DNA of 18,277 bases from an uncultured Rivibacter sp. (GCA_946480925.1 CAMLLU010000093.1:1-18277); one strand, 5' to 3'; numbered from the stretch's first letter, positions 7,175 through 16,180 are shown. Made by a program: numbers and translations. Notes: generated by a model from the letters alone, not told the origin.

Positions 7175-7571
7175 CCAGGCACCCGCCCGCAGGCAAGCCG
7201 GCATGACGCTGATCGAGGTGCTGGTCGCGCTGCTGCTGTTCTCGTTCGGCGTGCTCGGCATGGTCGCGCTGCAGGCACGCGCCTCGCAATATTCATTCGA
7301 CGCCGAAGACCGCAGCCGCGCCGCGCTGCTGGCCAACGAGATCGCCACGCAGATGTGGATGGCGCAGTCCACCACCCTCGGCAGCAGCGTGGTGTCTGCC
7401 TGGCAGGCCCGCGTGCAGGACACCACGGTGTCCGGCCTGCCCAACGCGACCGGCAGCATCAGCGATGCGGACGCCGACGGCGTGGTCACCGTCGAGATCC
7501 GCTGGCGCTCACCGGCGAAAGACAGCGCCGACGCCGACAGCTCCTACGTCACCAAGGTCGTGCTGCCATGA
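7164..7571 (+). CDS. pilV: Minor pilin PilV
   Basis: A 135-residue prepilin. The leader MVADQAPARRQAG precedes 'MTLIEVLVALLLFSFGVLGM'; 'LIEVLVALLLFSFGVLG' is the PilV/GspI signature and Glu5 is present. The next segment, 'VALQARASQYSFDAEDRSRAALLANEIATQMW', is also characteristic of PilV. The ATG at 7164 has a GGAG 6 bp upstream and overlaps the end of the fimT gene by 11 bp. The stop overlaps the pilW start as ATGA. PilV is a core member of the minor-pilin priming complex at the inner membrane and ends up at the pilus tip. Confidence 0.92.
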   Translation: MVADQAPARRQAGMTLIEVLVALLLFSFGVLGMVALQARASQYSFDAEDRSRAALLANEIATQMWMAQSTTLGSSVVSAWQARVQDTTVSGLPNATGSISDADADGVVTVEIRWRSPAKDSADADSSYVTKVVLP

Positions 7572-8788
7572 AGCCGGTGTTTCCCATTTCACCCGGTGCG
7601 CAGGGCCGGGCCGGCCAGCGCGGCGTCACGCTCATCGAGCTGATGGTGGGCATCGTGATCGCGATGCTGCTGTCGCTCGCGGTGTTCACGGTGATGGCGA
7701 CTTCCGAGTCGCGCAAGCGCAGCCTCACCTCGGTGAACGACATCAACCAGGCCGGCGGCTATGCGCTCTACATGCTCGACAAGCTGGTGCGCAGCGCCGG
7801 CTCGGGGCTGGGCCAAAGCGCGGCTTACGCCTTCGGCTGCAAGCTGCACGCCGCGAAGTCGAACACGCAGGTGCTGCCCCGCACCACCGCATTGCCAGAG
7901 CCGTTCAACGCAGTGACCACCGGCACGGCCAACGTGTTCCGCCTGGCGCCGGTGCTCATCGCGCCCGGCCAGACCACGCCGGTCATCAGCGGTGCCGCTT
8001 CCGACGTGCTCATCGTGATGAGCGGCGCCAACGGCAGCGCGCCGGTGCCCGTGCCCTTTGCCGACGACGCCGTGGCCACGGAGCAGAGCGTGAGCCTCGG
8101 CAACACGCTGAACTTCGCCGCCAGCGACCTGGTGCTGGTGACGGACCAGCAGCCCGCTACCGGCGGCGGGCCGGCCAACTGCCTGTTCGAGCAGGTGGCC
8201 ACGGGCTTTTCCGGCGGCTCGTCGCAAACGCTTTCGTTCTCCGGCGACTACTACGCCGCCAGCGTGGACAGCGCCAGCCTCGCCGCCTACACCAGCAAGG
8301 GGGCGGTGCTGAACCTGGGCAACACGGCAGCCGGCAACATGCCGTCCTTCGTGGTGCTGGGCGTGGGCGACCACAACACGCTCTACAGCTACGACCTGCT
8401 GCAAACCAGCAGCACGCCGCTCATGCCCATCGTCGACGGCGTGTTCGAAATGCACGCGCTGTACGGCCTGGACACCGACGACGACGGCAAGGTGGAAAGC
8501 TGGGTCTCGCCTTCTTCGAGCCTCTACACCCCGAGCGCGCTGATGGACGGGACCTCCACTGCCGCGGCACGCCTGCTGCAGATCCGCGCCATTCGCGTGG
8601 GGCTGATCATGCGCACGTCGCTGCCCGAGAAAGAAGCCGTCGCCACGGGCACCACGCTCACGCTCTTTTCAGACCTGGGCGACACGCTGCAGTACCAGCG
8701 CACGCTGGCCTCGGGCGACGAGCAGCGCTACCGCTACCGCACGCTGGAGGCGACCATCCCGGTGCGCAACACCATGCTGCTCGAATGA
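7568..8788 (+). CDS. pilW: Minor pilin PilW
   Basis: A 406-residue prepilin, longer than the roughly 270 residues of the Pseudomonas protein. The leader ends at Gly19 and is followed by 'VTLIELMVGIVIAMLLSLAV', with Glu5. The region 'RKRSLTSVNDINQAGGYALYMLDKLVRSAGSGLGQ' is the usual PilW extension after the helix. The large C-terminal domain contains 'SYDLLQTSSTPLMPIVDGVFEMHALYGLDTDDDGKVESW', a PilW-like stretch with an acidic loop. It starts within the pilV stop (ATGA) and ends with another ATGA overlap into pilX, so the genes are translated in a chain. PilW, analogous to GspJ, links the minor-pilin complex to PilY1. Confidence 0.92.
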   Translation: MKPVFPISPGAQGRAGQRGVTLIELMVGIVIAMLLSLAVFTVMATSESRKRSLTSVNDINQAGGYALYMLDKLVRSAGSGLGQSAAYAFGCKLHAAKSNTQVLPRTTALPEPFNAVTTGTANVFRLAPVLIAPGQTTPVISGAASDVLIVMSGANGSAPVPVPFADDAVATEQSVSLGNTLNFAASDLVLVTDQQPATGGGPANCLFEQVATGFSGGSSQTLSFSGDYYAASVDSASLAAYTSKGAVLNLGNTAAGNMPSFVVLGVGDHNTLYSYDLLQTSSTPLMPIVDGVFEMHALYGLDTDDDGKVESWVSPSSSLYTPSALMDGTSTAAARLLQIRAIRVGLIMRTSLPEKEAVATGTTLTLFSDLGDTLQYQRTLASGDEQRYRYRTLEATIPVRNTMLLE

Positions 8789-9384
8789 GGCGCGCGATGC
8801 ACAGGCCCCGCCCCATCCAGCCCCAGCGCGGCGTCGCGCTGGTCATCGTGCTCATCGCGCTCGTGATCCTCATGATCTCGGGCGTGGCGCTGGTCAAGTC
8901 GTTCAGCACGTCGATGACGCAGTCGGGCAACCTGGCCTTCAAGCGCGACCTCAAGAACGAAGCCGAACGCGCCGTGCTGGCCGGCGTGACGCTGCTCACC
9001 AGCGGCGCGCTCTCAACGGAAACCGTGCGCATCGCCGATTCGCTGTCGAACAACTACTCGGCCACGCGGCTGGCGTCCAACGGCTACGGCATCCCGCTCG
9101 TGCTGGTGGACGACAGCCGCTTCAGCTCGGCCGGCATGACGGCCACCGACATCACCGACGCCAACACCGGCGTGACGCTGCGCTACGTGATCGACCGCCA
9201 GTGCCAAGCCGCGGGCGACGTCACGGCCACCACCTGCGTCACCCGCACCGAAAGCACCGACTCTTCCGTGGACGGGCTGCACCACCAGATCAAGGGCGAG
9301 AGCCGGCCGGTCTACCGCATCAGCGTGCGCGCCAGCGGCCCACGCAACACGCAAGTCTTCATTCAAACCACCGTCGTGCGATGA
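8785..9384 (+). CDS. pilX: Minor pilin PilX
   Basis: A 199-residue protein with a basic leader ending 'IQPQRG' and a mature N-terminus 'VALVIVLIALVILMISGVAL'. Position 5 is Ile, not Glu. GspK also lacks Glu5, which fits a tip-most subunit that needs no Glu5 contact to an earlier subunit. After the helix comes 'STSMTQSGNLAFKRDLKNEAERAVLAGVTLL', similar to the 'N...AF..AE.AL' pattern of PilX. Two starts are possible: ATG at 8785, overlapping the pilW stop, or ATG at 8797, which has GAGG 6 bp upstream. Both leave the same mature protein. The ATG of pilY1 overlaps the stop, so coupling continues. Confidence 0.87.
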   Translation: MRRAMHRPRPIQPQRGVALVIVLIALVILMISGVALVKSFSTSMTQSGNLAFKRDLKNEAERAVLAGVTLLTSGALSTETVRIADSLSNNYSATRLASNGYGIPLVLVDDSRFSSAGMTATDITDANTGVTLRYVIDRQCQAAGDVTATTCVTRTESTDSSVDGLHHQIKGESRPVYRISVRASGPRNTQVFIQTTVVR

Positions 9385-12300
9385 CGCCTCACACCCGCAT
9401 GGTTACGCGCTCCACCTCCCGTGCCACGTCGATGGCCGCCTCGTGGTGCCGCGCGCTCACGACTTGCGTTGCAGCCGCAGGGCTGGCGGCCTGCTTCGCC
9501 ACCAGCGCGGCGGCGGCCGACATCACGCTCGCCGACCAGCCGCTCTTTTCCACCACGCTGGTGCCGGGCAACCTGGCGCTGGCGCTCTCGGTGGAATGGC
9601 CCACGGCCACCACGCCGGCCTACCCCAGCACCACTGCCTATTCGGCCAGCAGCACCTTCCTCGGGTACTTCGACCCGGCCAAGTGCTACAGGTACGTCGT
9701 GCAGAACACCGGCACGACGGCCAGCCCCAACTATTCGACCAGCTACTTCACCCCCTATGGCGCCGCCAGCAGCCACGCCTGCAGCAGCACCAGCAGCGTG
9801 CCGCTGTGGAGCGGCAACTTCCTCAACTGGGCGTCGATGCAGACGCTCGACGCCTTCCGCTGGGTGCTGACCGGCGGCTACCGCAGCACCGACACCTCCA
9901 CCGAGACCATCCTCACCAAGACCTACGCGGCCATCGACAGCACGTCGGTCATTCCGGACAAGACCGCCACCTCGGGCGTGAGCGGCGCCACGCCCTTCAA
10001 CTGGAGCTCGGTGACCACGCGCATCCGCAACCTGGGCGTGCGCATGTACATCACCGGCACCGGCAGCGTGACGAGCGCCGTGGCCTACACCGGGCAGAAC
10101 TCATACGCGAGCAGTGGAAGCAGCAGCACCACCAGCAGCAGCGCCGCCACCGCCTCGAGCACCTACGAGCTCTACATCAACGTGAAGGTGTGCGACAGCA
10201 GCGTGGGCGTCGAAAGCAACTGCGTGCAGTACGGCTCGAACTACAAGCCCGAGGGGCTGATGCAGCAGTACTCGAGCAAGCTGCGCTATTCGGCCTTCGG
10301 CTACTACAACCACAGCGGCACGACCTCGCAGCAGCGCGACGGCGGCGTGATGCGCGCACGCATGAAGTTCATCGGCCCCACGCGGCCGGTGCCCGGCTCG
10401 GCCTCGGTGACCAACGGCTACCCGGAGTGGAATTCGAGCACCGGCGTGATGTACACCAACCCCGACAGTACCGACGCCACGGCCACGCAGACCTTCGCGG
10501 CCAATGCAGGCTGGAGCGTTTCGATCACCAACAGCGGGGTGATGAACTACCTCAACAAGTTCGGCTACTCGGCGCAGTCGTACAAGTCGAAAGATCCGGT
10601 CAGCGAGCTCTACTACGCGGTGCTGCGCTACTTCAAGAACCTGGGCAACGTGAGCTCCTACACCACGCTCGCGGGCGCCGGCAACGCCACCACCGCCGCC
10701 ACCTGGCTCGACGGCTTCCCCGTCATCACCAGCGACGACGTGTGGAAGAAGAGCATCTCGGCCAGCGACGCCCACTACGGCAGCCCCATCCTCTACTCGT
10801 GCCAGAAGAACTTCGTGCTCGGCATCGGCGACGTGAACACCCACCGCGACGCCAACCTCTACGGCAGCACCATCCGCAGCAGCCTGGAGCCCACGCTGCC
10901 GTCGGAGGTGTCCGGCGACACGTCGGTGGACGTGAAGACCGCCACCGACATGGTCGGCAAGCTCGAAGGGCTTTCCAGCTCCAACACGCTGGGCAGCCTC
11001 TACGGCGACAGCAGCAGCGCCAGCTGCGCGGGCACCAGCAGCCAGTGCAACAGCTACTACGTCGCAGGCCTCGCCTACGATGCGCACACCAAGGACATCC
11101 GCAGCGACCTCAGCGACACCCAGACCGTCAACACCTACTGGATGGACGTGATGGAAGGCCAGGTCTACAAGCACAAGAACCCGTACTGGCTGGCCACCAA
11201 GTACGGCGGCTTCACGGTGCCCACCGGCTTTTCGCCCTACGCCAGCACCAACGGCGCCAGCACGCTGGCCGACGACACCTGGTATTCCAGCAGCGACACG
11301 CTCACCATCGGCACCAGCTCGCTCACCTACAGCACCGACAGCGGCAGCACCGACAAGCGCCCCGACAACTACTTCGCCGCGAACCAGCCCGACAAGATGA
11401 AGGAAGGCCTCACCAAGGCCTTCGCGAAGATCACCTCCGAGCTGTCGGAGGCCACCAGCACCGCCTACGTGACGGCCACGCCGAACCAGAGCCTTTCCGG
11501 CGCCAGCTATTCGGCCAGCTACAACCCCAAGACGTGGACCGGTGAAGTGACCGGCTCGTCGGTGAGCTACTCGGCCACCGACGGCACCCCCACGCTCACG
11601 CAGGTGTGGGGCGCTGCAGCCAAGCTCGACGCATTGAGCTACACGAGCCGCAAGATCGTGACCTGCTGCACCAGCACCGGCGCGGCGCTGCCCTTCACCG
11701 CCGATGCACTGGGCTCCGGCAGCCTGCACAGCCGCACGTACTACACCTCGTTCTCCAACGTGCCGGGCGTGGCCACCGCGTCGCAGTCGGCCACCAACTT
11801 CGTGAACTACCTGCGCGGCGACCGCACCCTCGAGACGAGCGCCACCAACGGCGTGTACCGCACCCGCAGCCACGTGCTGGGCGACATCGTGAACTCGAAG
11901 GTGCTCGCGCTGGGCGCGCCCTCGTCGGCCTACTACGACATGTACAACCCCGGCTACAGCGACTTCAAGAAGACCTACGCCTCGCGCAAGACGGTGGTCT
12001 ACGGCGGCGCCAACGACGGCATGCTGCACGCCTTCGACGGCACGCTGTCTTCGTCCACCGGCGGTGTGGAGCTGTTCGCCTACGTGCCCAGCTTCACCTA
12101 TGGCGACTCGAGCACGGCCGCCACCTCGGGCCTCGCTTCGCTGGGCAACCCCGACTACACGCACCACTACTTCGTCGACGCGACGCCCCAGTCGTACGAC
12201 GTGGACTTCAACCGCACCGGCGGCGCCAGCGGCTCGGGCGACTGGCGCTCCATCCTCGTAGGCGGGCTGGGCAAGGGCGGCAAGGGCTACTTCGCGATCG

Positions 12301-13379
12301 ACGTGACCAACCCCAGCGCCTGGACCTCGGAGACCGCCATCGCCGGCAAGGTGCTGTGGGAGTTCACCGACTCGCGCATGGGCTACAGCTACGGCAACGT
12401 GCAGGTGGTCAAGACCGCCAAGTACGGCTGGGTGGTGGTGCTGACCTCGGGCTACAACAACAGCGACGGCAAGGGCTACTTCTTCTTCGTCAACCCCAAG
12501 ACCGGCGAGCTGCTCGAAACCGTGGCCACCTCGGAAGGCTCCACCAGCGCGCCGCTGAACCTGGCGTACTTCGTGGCCTACCTGCCCGACGAGACCGACT
12601 ACACCGCCGAATCGCTGTATGCGGCCGACCTGCAGGGCAACGTGTGGCGCGTGGACGTGACGGGCACCACCGGCTCGTACGACGCGCCCACCAGGATCGC
12701 CAGGCTCACCGATTCCAGCGGCACCGCGCAGCCGGTGACGACGCCGGTGCGCATTGCCATCGAGCCGAATTCCGGCAAGCGCTACGTGCTGGTGGGCACC
12801 GGCCGCCTGCTGGCCGACAGCGACATCACCAGCACGCAGGTGCAGACCTTCTACGCCATCATCGACGGCACCAGGACGGCCTACTACACCAGCAGCAGCC
12901 TGCCCAGCGGCGTGAGCTTTCCCATCACGCGCAGCAACCTCAACGCCAACACCAACCTGCTCAACGGCATCGGCAGCGCGCCGGCCGCCGCAATGGGCTG
13001 GTACTTCGACCTCGGCGTGAGCTCGAGCACCGGCGTGGCCGAACGCATCACCGTCACGCCCACCTACGTGAACGGCATCGTGGGCGTGGCCGTGAACCTG
13101 CCCAACGGCGAGGCGTGCAACCCCTCGGGCACCGGCTACACCATCGCTGTGAGCATGGCCGACGGCAAGACCGTGCTGGTGGACGACGACGGCAACCTCA
13201 TCGCTTCCTCGGCATCGTCGGGCGGCGTGATCACCGACATCGCCTTCCAGAACATCGGCGGCAAGATCCGACTCATCACCGGCGGCAGCGAGAACGGCAT
13301 CGCCAGCGTGAAGGGCAACTACGGCGCCGCCACCAGCCTGAAGCGGCTGAACTGGCGCGAGGTGCTGACCACCGATTGA
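9381..13379 (+). CDS. pilY1: PilY1 pilus tip adhesin
   Basis: A 1332-residue secreted protein. A signal peptide of about 46 residues ends in 'CFATSAAAA', after which comes the PilY1-typical 'ADQPLFSTTLVPGNLALALS'. The N-terminal half is Ser/Thr-rich, and I saw no clear MIDAS (DxSxS) of a von Willebrand A domain. The C-terminal half (about 830-1250) is the PilC-type beta-propeller, with 'SHVLGDIVNSKVLALGAPSS', 'VVYGGANDGMLHAFDG', 'GLGKGGKGYFAIDVTNP' and 'YAADLQGNVWRVDV'. An RGD tripeptide lies at 812-814. The acidic loop before 'YAADLQGN' (1070-1080, 'DETDYTAES') is a degenerate version of the calcium loop. PilY1 sits on the minor-pilin complex and acts in adhesion, extension and surface sensing. 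The gene overlaps pilX by 4 bp. Confidence 0.94.
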   Translation: MTPHTRMVTRSTSRATSMAASWCRALTTCVAAAGLAACFATSAAAADITLADQPLFSTTLVPGNLALALSVEWPTATTPAYPSTTAYSASSTFLGYFDPAKCYRYVVQNTGTTASPNYSTSYFTPYGAASSHACSSTSSVPLWSGNFLNWASMQTLDAFRWVLTGGYRSTDTSTETILTKTYAAIDSTSVIPDKTATSGVSGATPFNWSSVTTRIRNLGVRMYITGTGSVTSAVAYTGQNSYASSGSSSTTSSSAATASSTYELYINVKVCDSSVGVESNCVQYGSNYKPEGLMQQYSSKLRYSAFGYYNHSGTTSQQRDGGVMRARMKFIGPTRPVPGSASVTNGYPEWNSSTGVMYTNPDSTDATATQTFAANAGWSVSITNSGVMNYLNKFGYSAQSYKSKDPVSELYYAVLRYFKNLGNVSSYTTLAGAGNATTAATWLDGFPVITSDDVWKKSISASDAHYGSPILYSCQKNFVLGIGDVNTHRDANLYGSTIRSSLEPTLPSEVSGDTSVDVKTATDMVGKLEGLSSSNTLGSLYGDSSSASCAGTSSQCNSYYVAGLAYDAHTKDIRSDLSDTQTVNTYWMDVMEGQVYKHKNPYWLATKYGGFTVPTGFSPYASTNGASTLADDTWYSSSDTLTIGTSSLTYSTDSGSTDKRPDNYFAANQPDKMKEGLTKAFAKITSELSEATSTAYVTATPNQSLSGASYSASYNPKTWTGEVTGSSVSYSATDGTPTLTQVWGAAAKLDALSYTSRKIVTCCTSTGAALPFTADALGSGSLHSRTYYTSFSNVPGVATASQSATNFVNYLRGDRTLETSATNGVYRTRSHVLGDIVNSKVLALGAPSSAYYDMYNPGYSDFKKTYASRKTVVYGGANDGMLHAFDGTLSSSTGGVELFAYVPSFTYGDSSTAATSGLASLGNPDYTHHYFVDATPQSYDVDFNRTGGASGSGDWRSILVGGLGKGGKGYFAIDVTNPSAWTSETAIAGKVLWEFTDSRMGYSYGNVQVVKTAKYGWVVVLTSGYNNSDGKGYFFFVNPKTGELLETVATSEGSTSAPLNLAYFVAYLPDETDYTAESLYAADLQGNVWRVDVTGTTGSYDAPTRIARLTDSSGTAQPVTTPVRIAIEPNSGKRYVLVGTGRLLADSDITSTQVQTFYAIIDGTRTAYYTSSSLPSGVSFPITRSNLNANTNLLNGIGSAPAAAMGWYFDLGVSSSTGVAERITVTPTYVNGIVGVAVNLPNGEACNPSGTGYTIAVSMADGKTVLVDDDGNLIASSASSGGVITDIAFQNIGGKIRLITGGSENGIASVKGNYGAATSLKRLNWREVLTTD

Positions 13380-13388
13380 GGCGCGGCC

Positions 13389-13976
13389 ATGCTGCGCCAC
13401 CCTGCTGCTCCATGGGCCTGCCTGCTGGCGGGCCTGGGCCATGCCGTGCTGCTGTACGGGCTGGCCTCGGGCAGCCGCAACGCGCCGGCCGCCGGTTCGC
13501 GGGCGATTGCGGGCACGGCCACGGCGACTGCCCGTGCCGTGACTGTGCGACTGGTTGCTGAAGCGAGCGCCACGCCGGCACCTCCCGTGCTGCAGGTCGC
13601 TCAAGAGCGGGCCAACGGCAAGGCGGCCGAAGCAGCCGAGCCGGCTGAAGAAGACTCGCCGACCCTTCCCTGCGGTTCAGCGCACTACCGCGACCCTTCG
13701 GCCGTGGACCGGTCGGCACTGCCGCGCTCGGCGCCTGACGAGTCGCTGCTCGACGGCACCACGCCCAGCGGCCTGCCGATCCGCCTGCGCCTGTGCATTT
13801 CAGAAGCCGGCGAGGTGGTGCAGGTGCAGCCGCTGCTGGTGAGCGATGCCGACGGCGAAGTCATGCAGCGCCTGGAAGCCATGTTCCGCGCAACGGGCTT
13901 CGTCGCGGCCCGGCAAGGCGGTGCCGACGTGGCCAGCCGCATGGAGATCGAGATCGGTTTCAACCGCACGCCTTAG
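13389..13976 (+). CDS. Membrane-anchored protein with TonB C-terminal-like domain
   Basis: A 195-residue protein that starts 9 bp after the pilY1 stop on the same strand, so it is probably the last gene of the pilus operon. Residues about 9-26 form a single N-terminal membrane helix with the TonB-like 'GLGHAVLLYGLA' pattern. A low-complexity Ala/Pro/Glu linker follows, to about residue 95. The C-terminal domain (about 105-190) reads 'GLPIRLRLCISEAGEVVQVQ', then 'DADGEVMQRLEAMFRATGF' and 'ARQGGADVASRMEIEI'. This matches the strand-helix-strand rhythm of TonB C-terminal domains. It lacks the long proline-rich spacer of a true energy transducer, so a structural or scaffolding role is as likely as energy transfer. 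Its tie to pilus function is inferred from position. Confidence 0.6.
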   Translation: MLRHPAAPWACLLAGLGHAVLLYGLASGSRNAPAAGSRAIAGTATATARAVTVRLVAEASATPAPPVLQVAQERANGKAAEAAEPAEEDSPTLPCGSAHYRDPSAVDRSALPRSAPDESLLDGTTPSGLPIRLRLCISEAGEVVQVQPLLVSDADGEVMQRLEAMFRATGFVAARQGGADVASRMEIEIGFNRTP

Positions 13977-13990
13977 CCGTGGCAAACGGC
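13976..13990. terminator. Short hairpin in the convergent gap, weak terminator candidate
   Basis: GCCGT (13976-13980) and ACGGC (13986-13990) pair around a 5-base loop. They lie in the 20-bp gap between the end of the pilus operon and the end of the third membrane paralogue. There is no T-tract on either strand, so rho-independent termination is doubtful. Confidence 0.2.
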
Positions 13991-13996
13991 GAGCGC

Positions 13997-15064
13997 TCAG
14001 GCATCCCCGTCCACGATCTGCCCATTCACGCGGATCACAGGCTTGCGTCGTGGCCGTTCGGCCTCCTGGGCGCGATCGAGCCGAGGGTCCGCCGCACGCC
14101 TTGCGGCTTCCTCGGCTTGCGCACGGGCCAGATCGGCCGCATGCATGGCCTCCAGTTCCTTCGGCCACTTCGGCTTCGGCGCCACTGCCAACGCCAGCCA
14201 GTTGGTGAACTGCATCGGGAAGAACACCGGGAAGAGCAGAACGAATACGACGGTACGGAACCACGGCGCAGGCGCAACACCCGGCCTGTCGCGGTTCTCG
14301 CGCCAGCGCACCCAGTCATCTGCCATGCCGAACAGGTTGACCATGGCGTACCAGCGCGGCCGGTGGCTCAGCAGTTTCTCGGGTGGTTGTACGGCGTGTG
14401 AACCTGCCTCCATGTACAGACGCACGTATTCCATGCTGGGGCGCACGCCCTCTTCAGCCGCCGAGACCTGCCCGCACTGGAACACGTGAGGGATGCCCTT
14501 GGTGGCCAAGGGCTCCTCATCGGGGCCGAGTTCCGCGTACTGCCCGCGATAGAGCTTGACCGTGGCATAGGCGCTCGCCACGCTGGACTCGACCCGCGGC
14601 ACGAGGTTCGCCCAGTCCATTTCGATCGGGCCTTTGCCGGTCCACATCCACACCTTCTGACGCTTGGCATCCAGGCGGACGGTGGGGTCAGTGACGGCGA
14701 AGAAGCTCATCGCAAAGTAGGCCGCTGGCACCAACAGAAGAGGGATCATCAAAGCGCCCATGGCTACTGTGATACCCATCATCCACACTGAGACTTGGCC
14801 TGCTCGCCAAGCCTCGATTGAGAAAGGGACAGCCTCAACAAGAAAGGCGAACATCAAGAAAACCAGCGCCGCAAAGACAATGGCGCCCCAACCTCTCATC
14901 GGCGACGCCCCGCCCTGGCCGATCTCCAGATATGCAGGACTGCATGAGTACACCATCTGATCGCCGTTGCCCCATCCGGCCAACGGCACATGGGGCTGCA
15001 GCAGCCTGACGCTGTGCACAGCCGACTTCGCCCGGCCCCAGCCATTGCGTGCGCGTTTCAACAT
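13997..15064 (-). CDS. Tandem membrane protein, copy A (candidate T6SS immunity)
   Basis: A 355-residue protein, last of three paralogues transcribed leftward. Residues 1-60 are a conserved soluble N-terminus ('MLKRARNGWGRAKSAVHSVR' to 'MRGWG'). Residues 61-124 hold two hydrophobic segments unlike those of the other copies. Residues 124-355 are again conserved: 'VTDPTVRLDAKRQKVWMWTG', 'WYAMVNLFGMADDWVRWREN', a membrane helix at about 271-295, then an Ala/Arg/Glu-rich tail ending 'IRVNGQIVDGDA'. Its 3' end matches copy B and its middle matches copy C exactly, so it looks mosaic. I do not recognise the family with certainty; a DUF6708-like assignment is possible. The position behind a VasX-like effector suggests an immunity protein, by inference. 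Confidence 0.7.
   Translation of the reverse strand: MLKRARNGWGRAKSAVHSVRLLQPHVPLAGWGNGDQMVYSCSPAYLEIGQGGASPMRGWGAIVFAALVFLMFAFLVEAVPFSIEAWRAGQVSVWMMGITVAMGALMIPLLLVPAAYFAMSFFAVTDPTVRLDAKRQKVWMWTGKGPIEMDWANLVPRVESSVASAYATVKLYRGQYAELGPDEEPLATKGIPHVFQCGQVSAAEEGVRPSMEYVRLYMEAGSHAVQPPEKLLSHRPRWYAMVNLFGMADDWVRWRENRDRPGVAPAPWFRTVVFVLLFPVFFPMQFTNWLALAVAPKPKWPKELEAMHAADLARAQAEEAARRAADPRLDRAQEAERPRRKPVIRVNGQIVDGDA
14169..14385 (-). repeat. 217-bp exact repeat, copy A member
   Basis: This stretch is identical, base for base, to 16353-16569 in copy C. Copy B, which lies between them, has multiple substitutions over the same stretch, most of them synonymous. Confidence 0.9.
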
Positions 15065-15079
15065 GATGAGTCCGCGCGC

Positions 15080-16168
15080 TCAGGCATCCCCGTCCACGAT
15101 CTGCCCATTCACGCGAATCACAGGCTTGCGTCGTGGCCGTTCGGCCTCCTGGGCGCGATCGAGTCTCGGGTCCGCCGCACGCCGCGCGGCTTCCTCTGCT
15201 TGCGCACGGGCCAGATCGGCTGCATGCATGACCTCCAACTCCTTCGGCCACTTCGGCTTCGGCGCCACTGCCAACGCCAGCCAGTTGGTGAACTGCATCG
15301 GGAAGAACACCGGGAAGAGCAGAACGAACACGACGGTGCGGAACCACGGCGCAGGTGCCACACCCGGCTTGTCGCGGTTCTCGCGCCAGCGTACCCAGTC
15401 GTCCGCCACGCCGAACAGGTTGACCATGGCATACCAGCGCGGCCGGTGGCTCAACAGCTTCTCGGGCTGTTGCACAGCCTGCGGGCCGGCCTCCATGTAC
15501 AGGCGCACGTACTCCATGCTGGGGCGTACGCCCTCTTCGGCCGCTGATATCTGGCCGCACTGGAACACGTGCGGAACGCCCCTGGTGGCCTTCGGCTCCC
15601 CGTCAGGGCCGAGTTCCGCGTACTGCCCGCGATGGAGCTTGACTGTGGCATAGGCGCTCGCCACGCTGGACTCCACCCTCGGCACGAGGTTCGCCCAGTC
15701 CATCTCGATCGGACCTTTGCCGGTCCACATCCACACCTTCTGGCGCTTGGCATTCAGGCGAACAGTGGGGTCGGTAACGACCAGGAAGCTCATTGCAAAG
15801 TAGATCCAAAACAGCCATGCAGCCAAGAGAAAGGCGCCTGCTGAAAGCACGCAGGCCACGATCAACGTACCGCTAATTCCCCCTGCATCCGGATCTTGTC
15901 CAGCGCTGATCCATGAATCCGACAACAGCGTCCATCCAAGAAACAGTCCAGCACCGGCGACACCTAGCAAACCAAGAAAAACAAGCAGCCCCCACCCTCT
16001 CATTGGTGAGACACCGCCCTGCCCAATCTCAAGATAGGCAGGACTCAACGCATACACCATCTGGTCGCCGTTGCCCCATCCGGCCAACGGCACATGGGGC
16101 TGCAACAGCCTTGCGCTGTGCACTGCCGACTTCGCCCGACCCCAGCCATTGCGTGCGTGTTTCAGCAT
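15080..16168 (-). CDS. Tandem membrane protein, copy B (candidate T6SS immunity)
   Basis: A 362-residue paralogue, the middle of the array. The N-terminal 60 residues and everything from 'VTDPTVRLNAKRQKVWMWTG' (about residue 131) onward align with copies A and C without gaps. The core (61-130) has its own sequence, with hydrophobic runs 'LLVFLGLLGVAGAGLFLGW' and 'LIVACVLSAGAFLLAAWLFW' separated by a polar loop containing 'AGQDPDAGG'. The gene starts 12 bp after the stop of copy C with only a weak GGA ribosome site, so it is read from the same transcript. At the DNA level it is the most divergent copy through the conserved 3' two-thirds. Function is as inferred for the array: membrane protein, probably protective against the upstream effector or a relative of it. 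Confidence 0.7.
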   Translation of the reverse strand: MLKHARNGWGRAKSAVHSARLLQPHVPLAGWGNGDQMVYALSPAYLEIGQGGVSPMRGWGLLVFLGLLGVAGAGLFLGWTLLSDSWISAGQDPDAGGISGTLIVACVLSAGAFLLAAWLFWIYFAMSFLVVTDPTVRLNAKRQKVWMWTGKGPIEMDWANLVPRVESSVASAYATVKLHRGQYAELGPDGEPKATRGVPHVFQCGQISAAEEGVRPSMEYVRLYMEAGPQAVQQPEKLLSHRPRWYAMVNLFGVADDWVRWRENRDKPGVAPAPWFRTVVFVLLFPVFFPMQFTNWLALAVAPKPKWPKELEVMHAADLARAQAEEAARRAADPRLDRAQEAERPRRKPVIRVNGQIVDGDA

Positions 16169-16180
16169 GAGTCCGCGCGC

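Noticed and set aside
9500..11500. Von Willebrand A domain with MIDAS in the N-terminal half of PilY1
   Set aside because: No DxSxS motif with suitable spacing was seen. The region is Ser/Thr-rich and variable.
10101..13604. Minus-strand open frame of 1167 codons opposite pilY1
   Set aside because: Low-complexity Ala/Gly/Val/His/Arg composition with no motifs. The plus strand has recognisable PilY1 motifs throughout.
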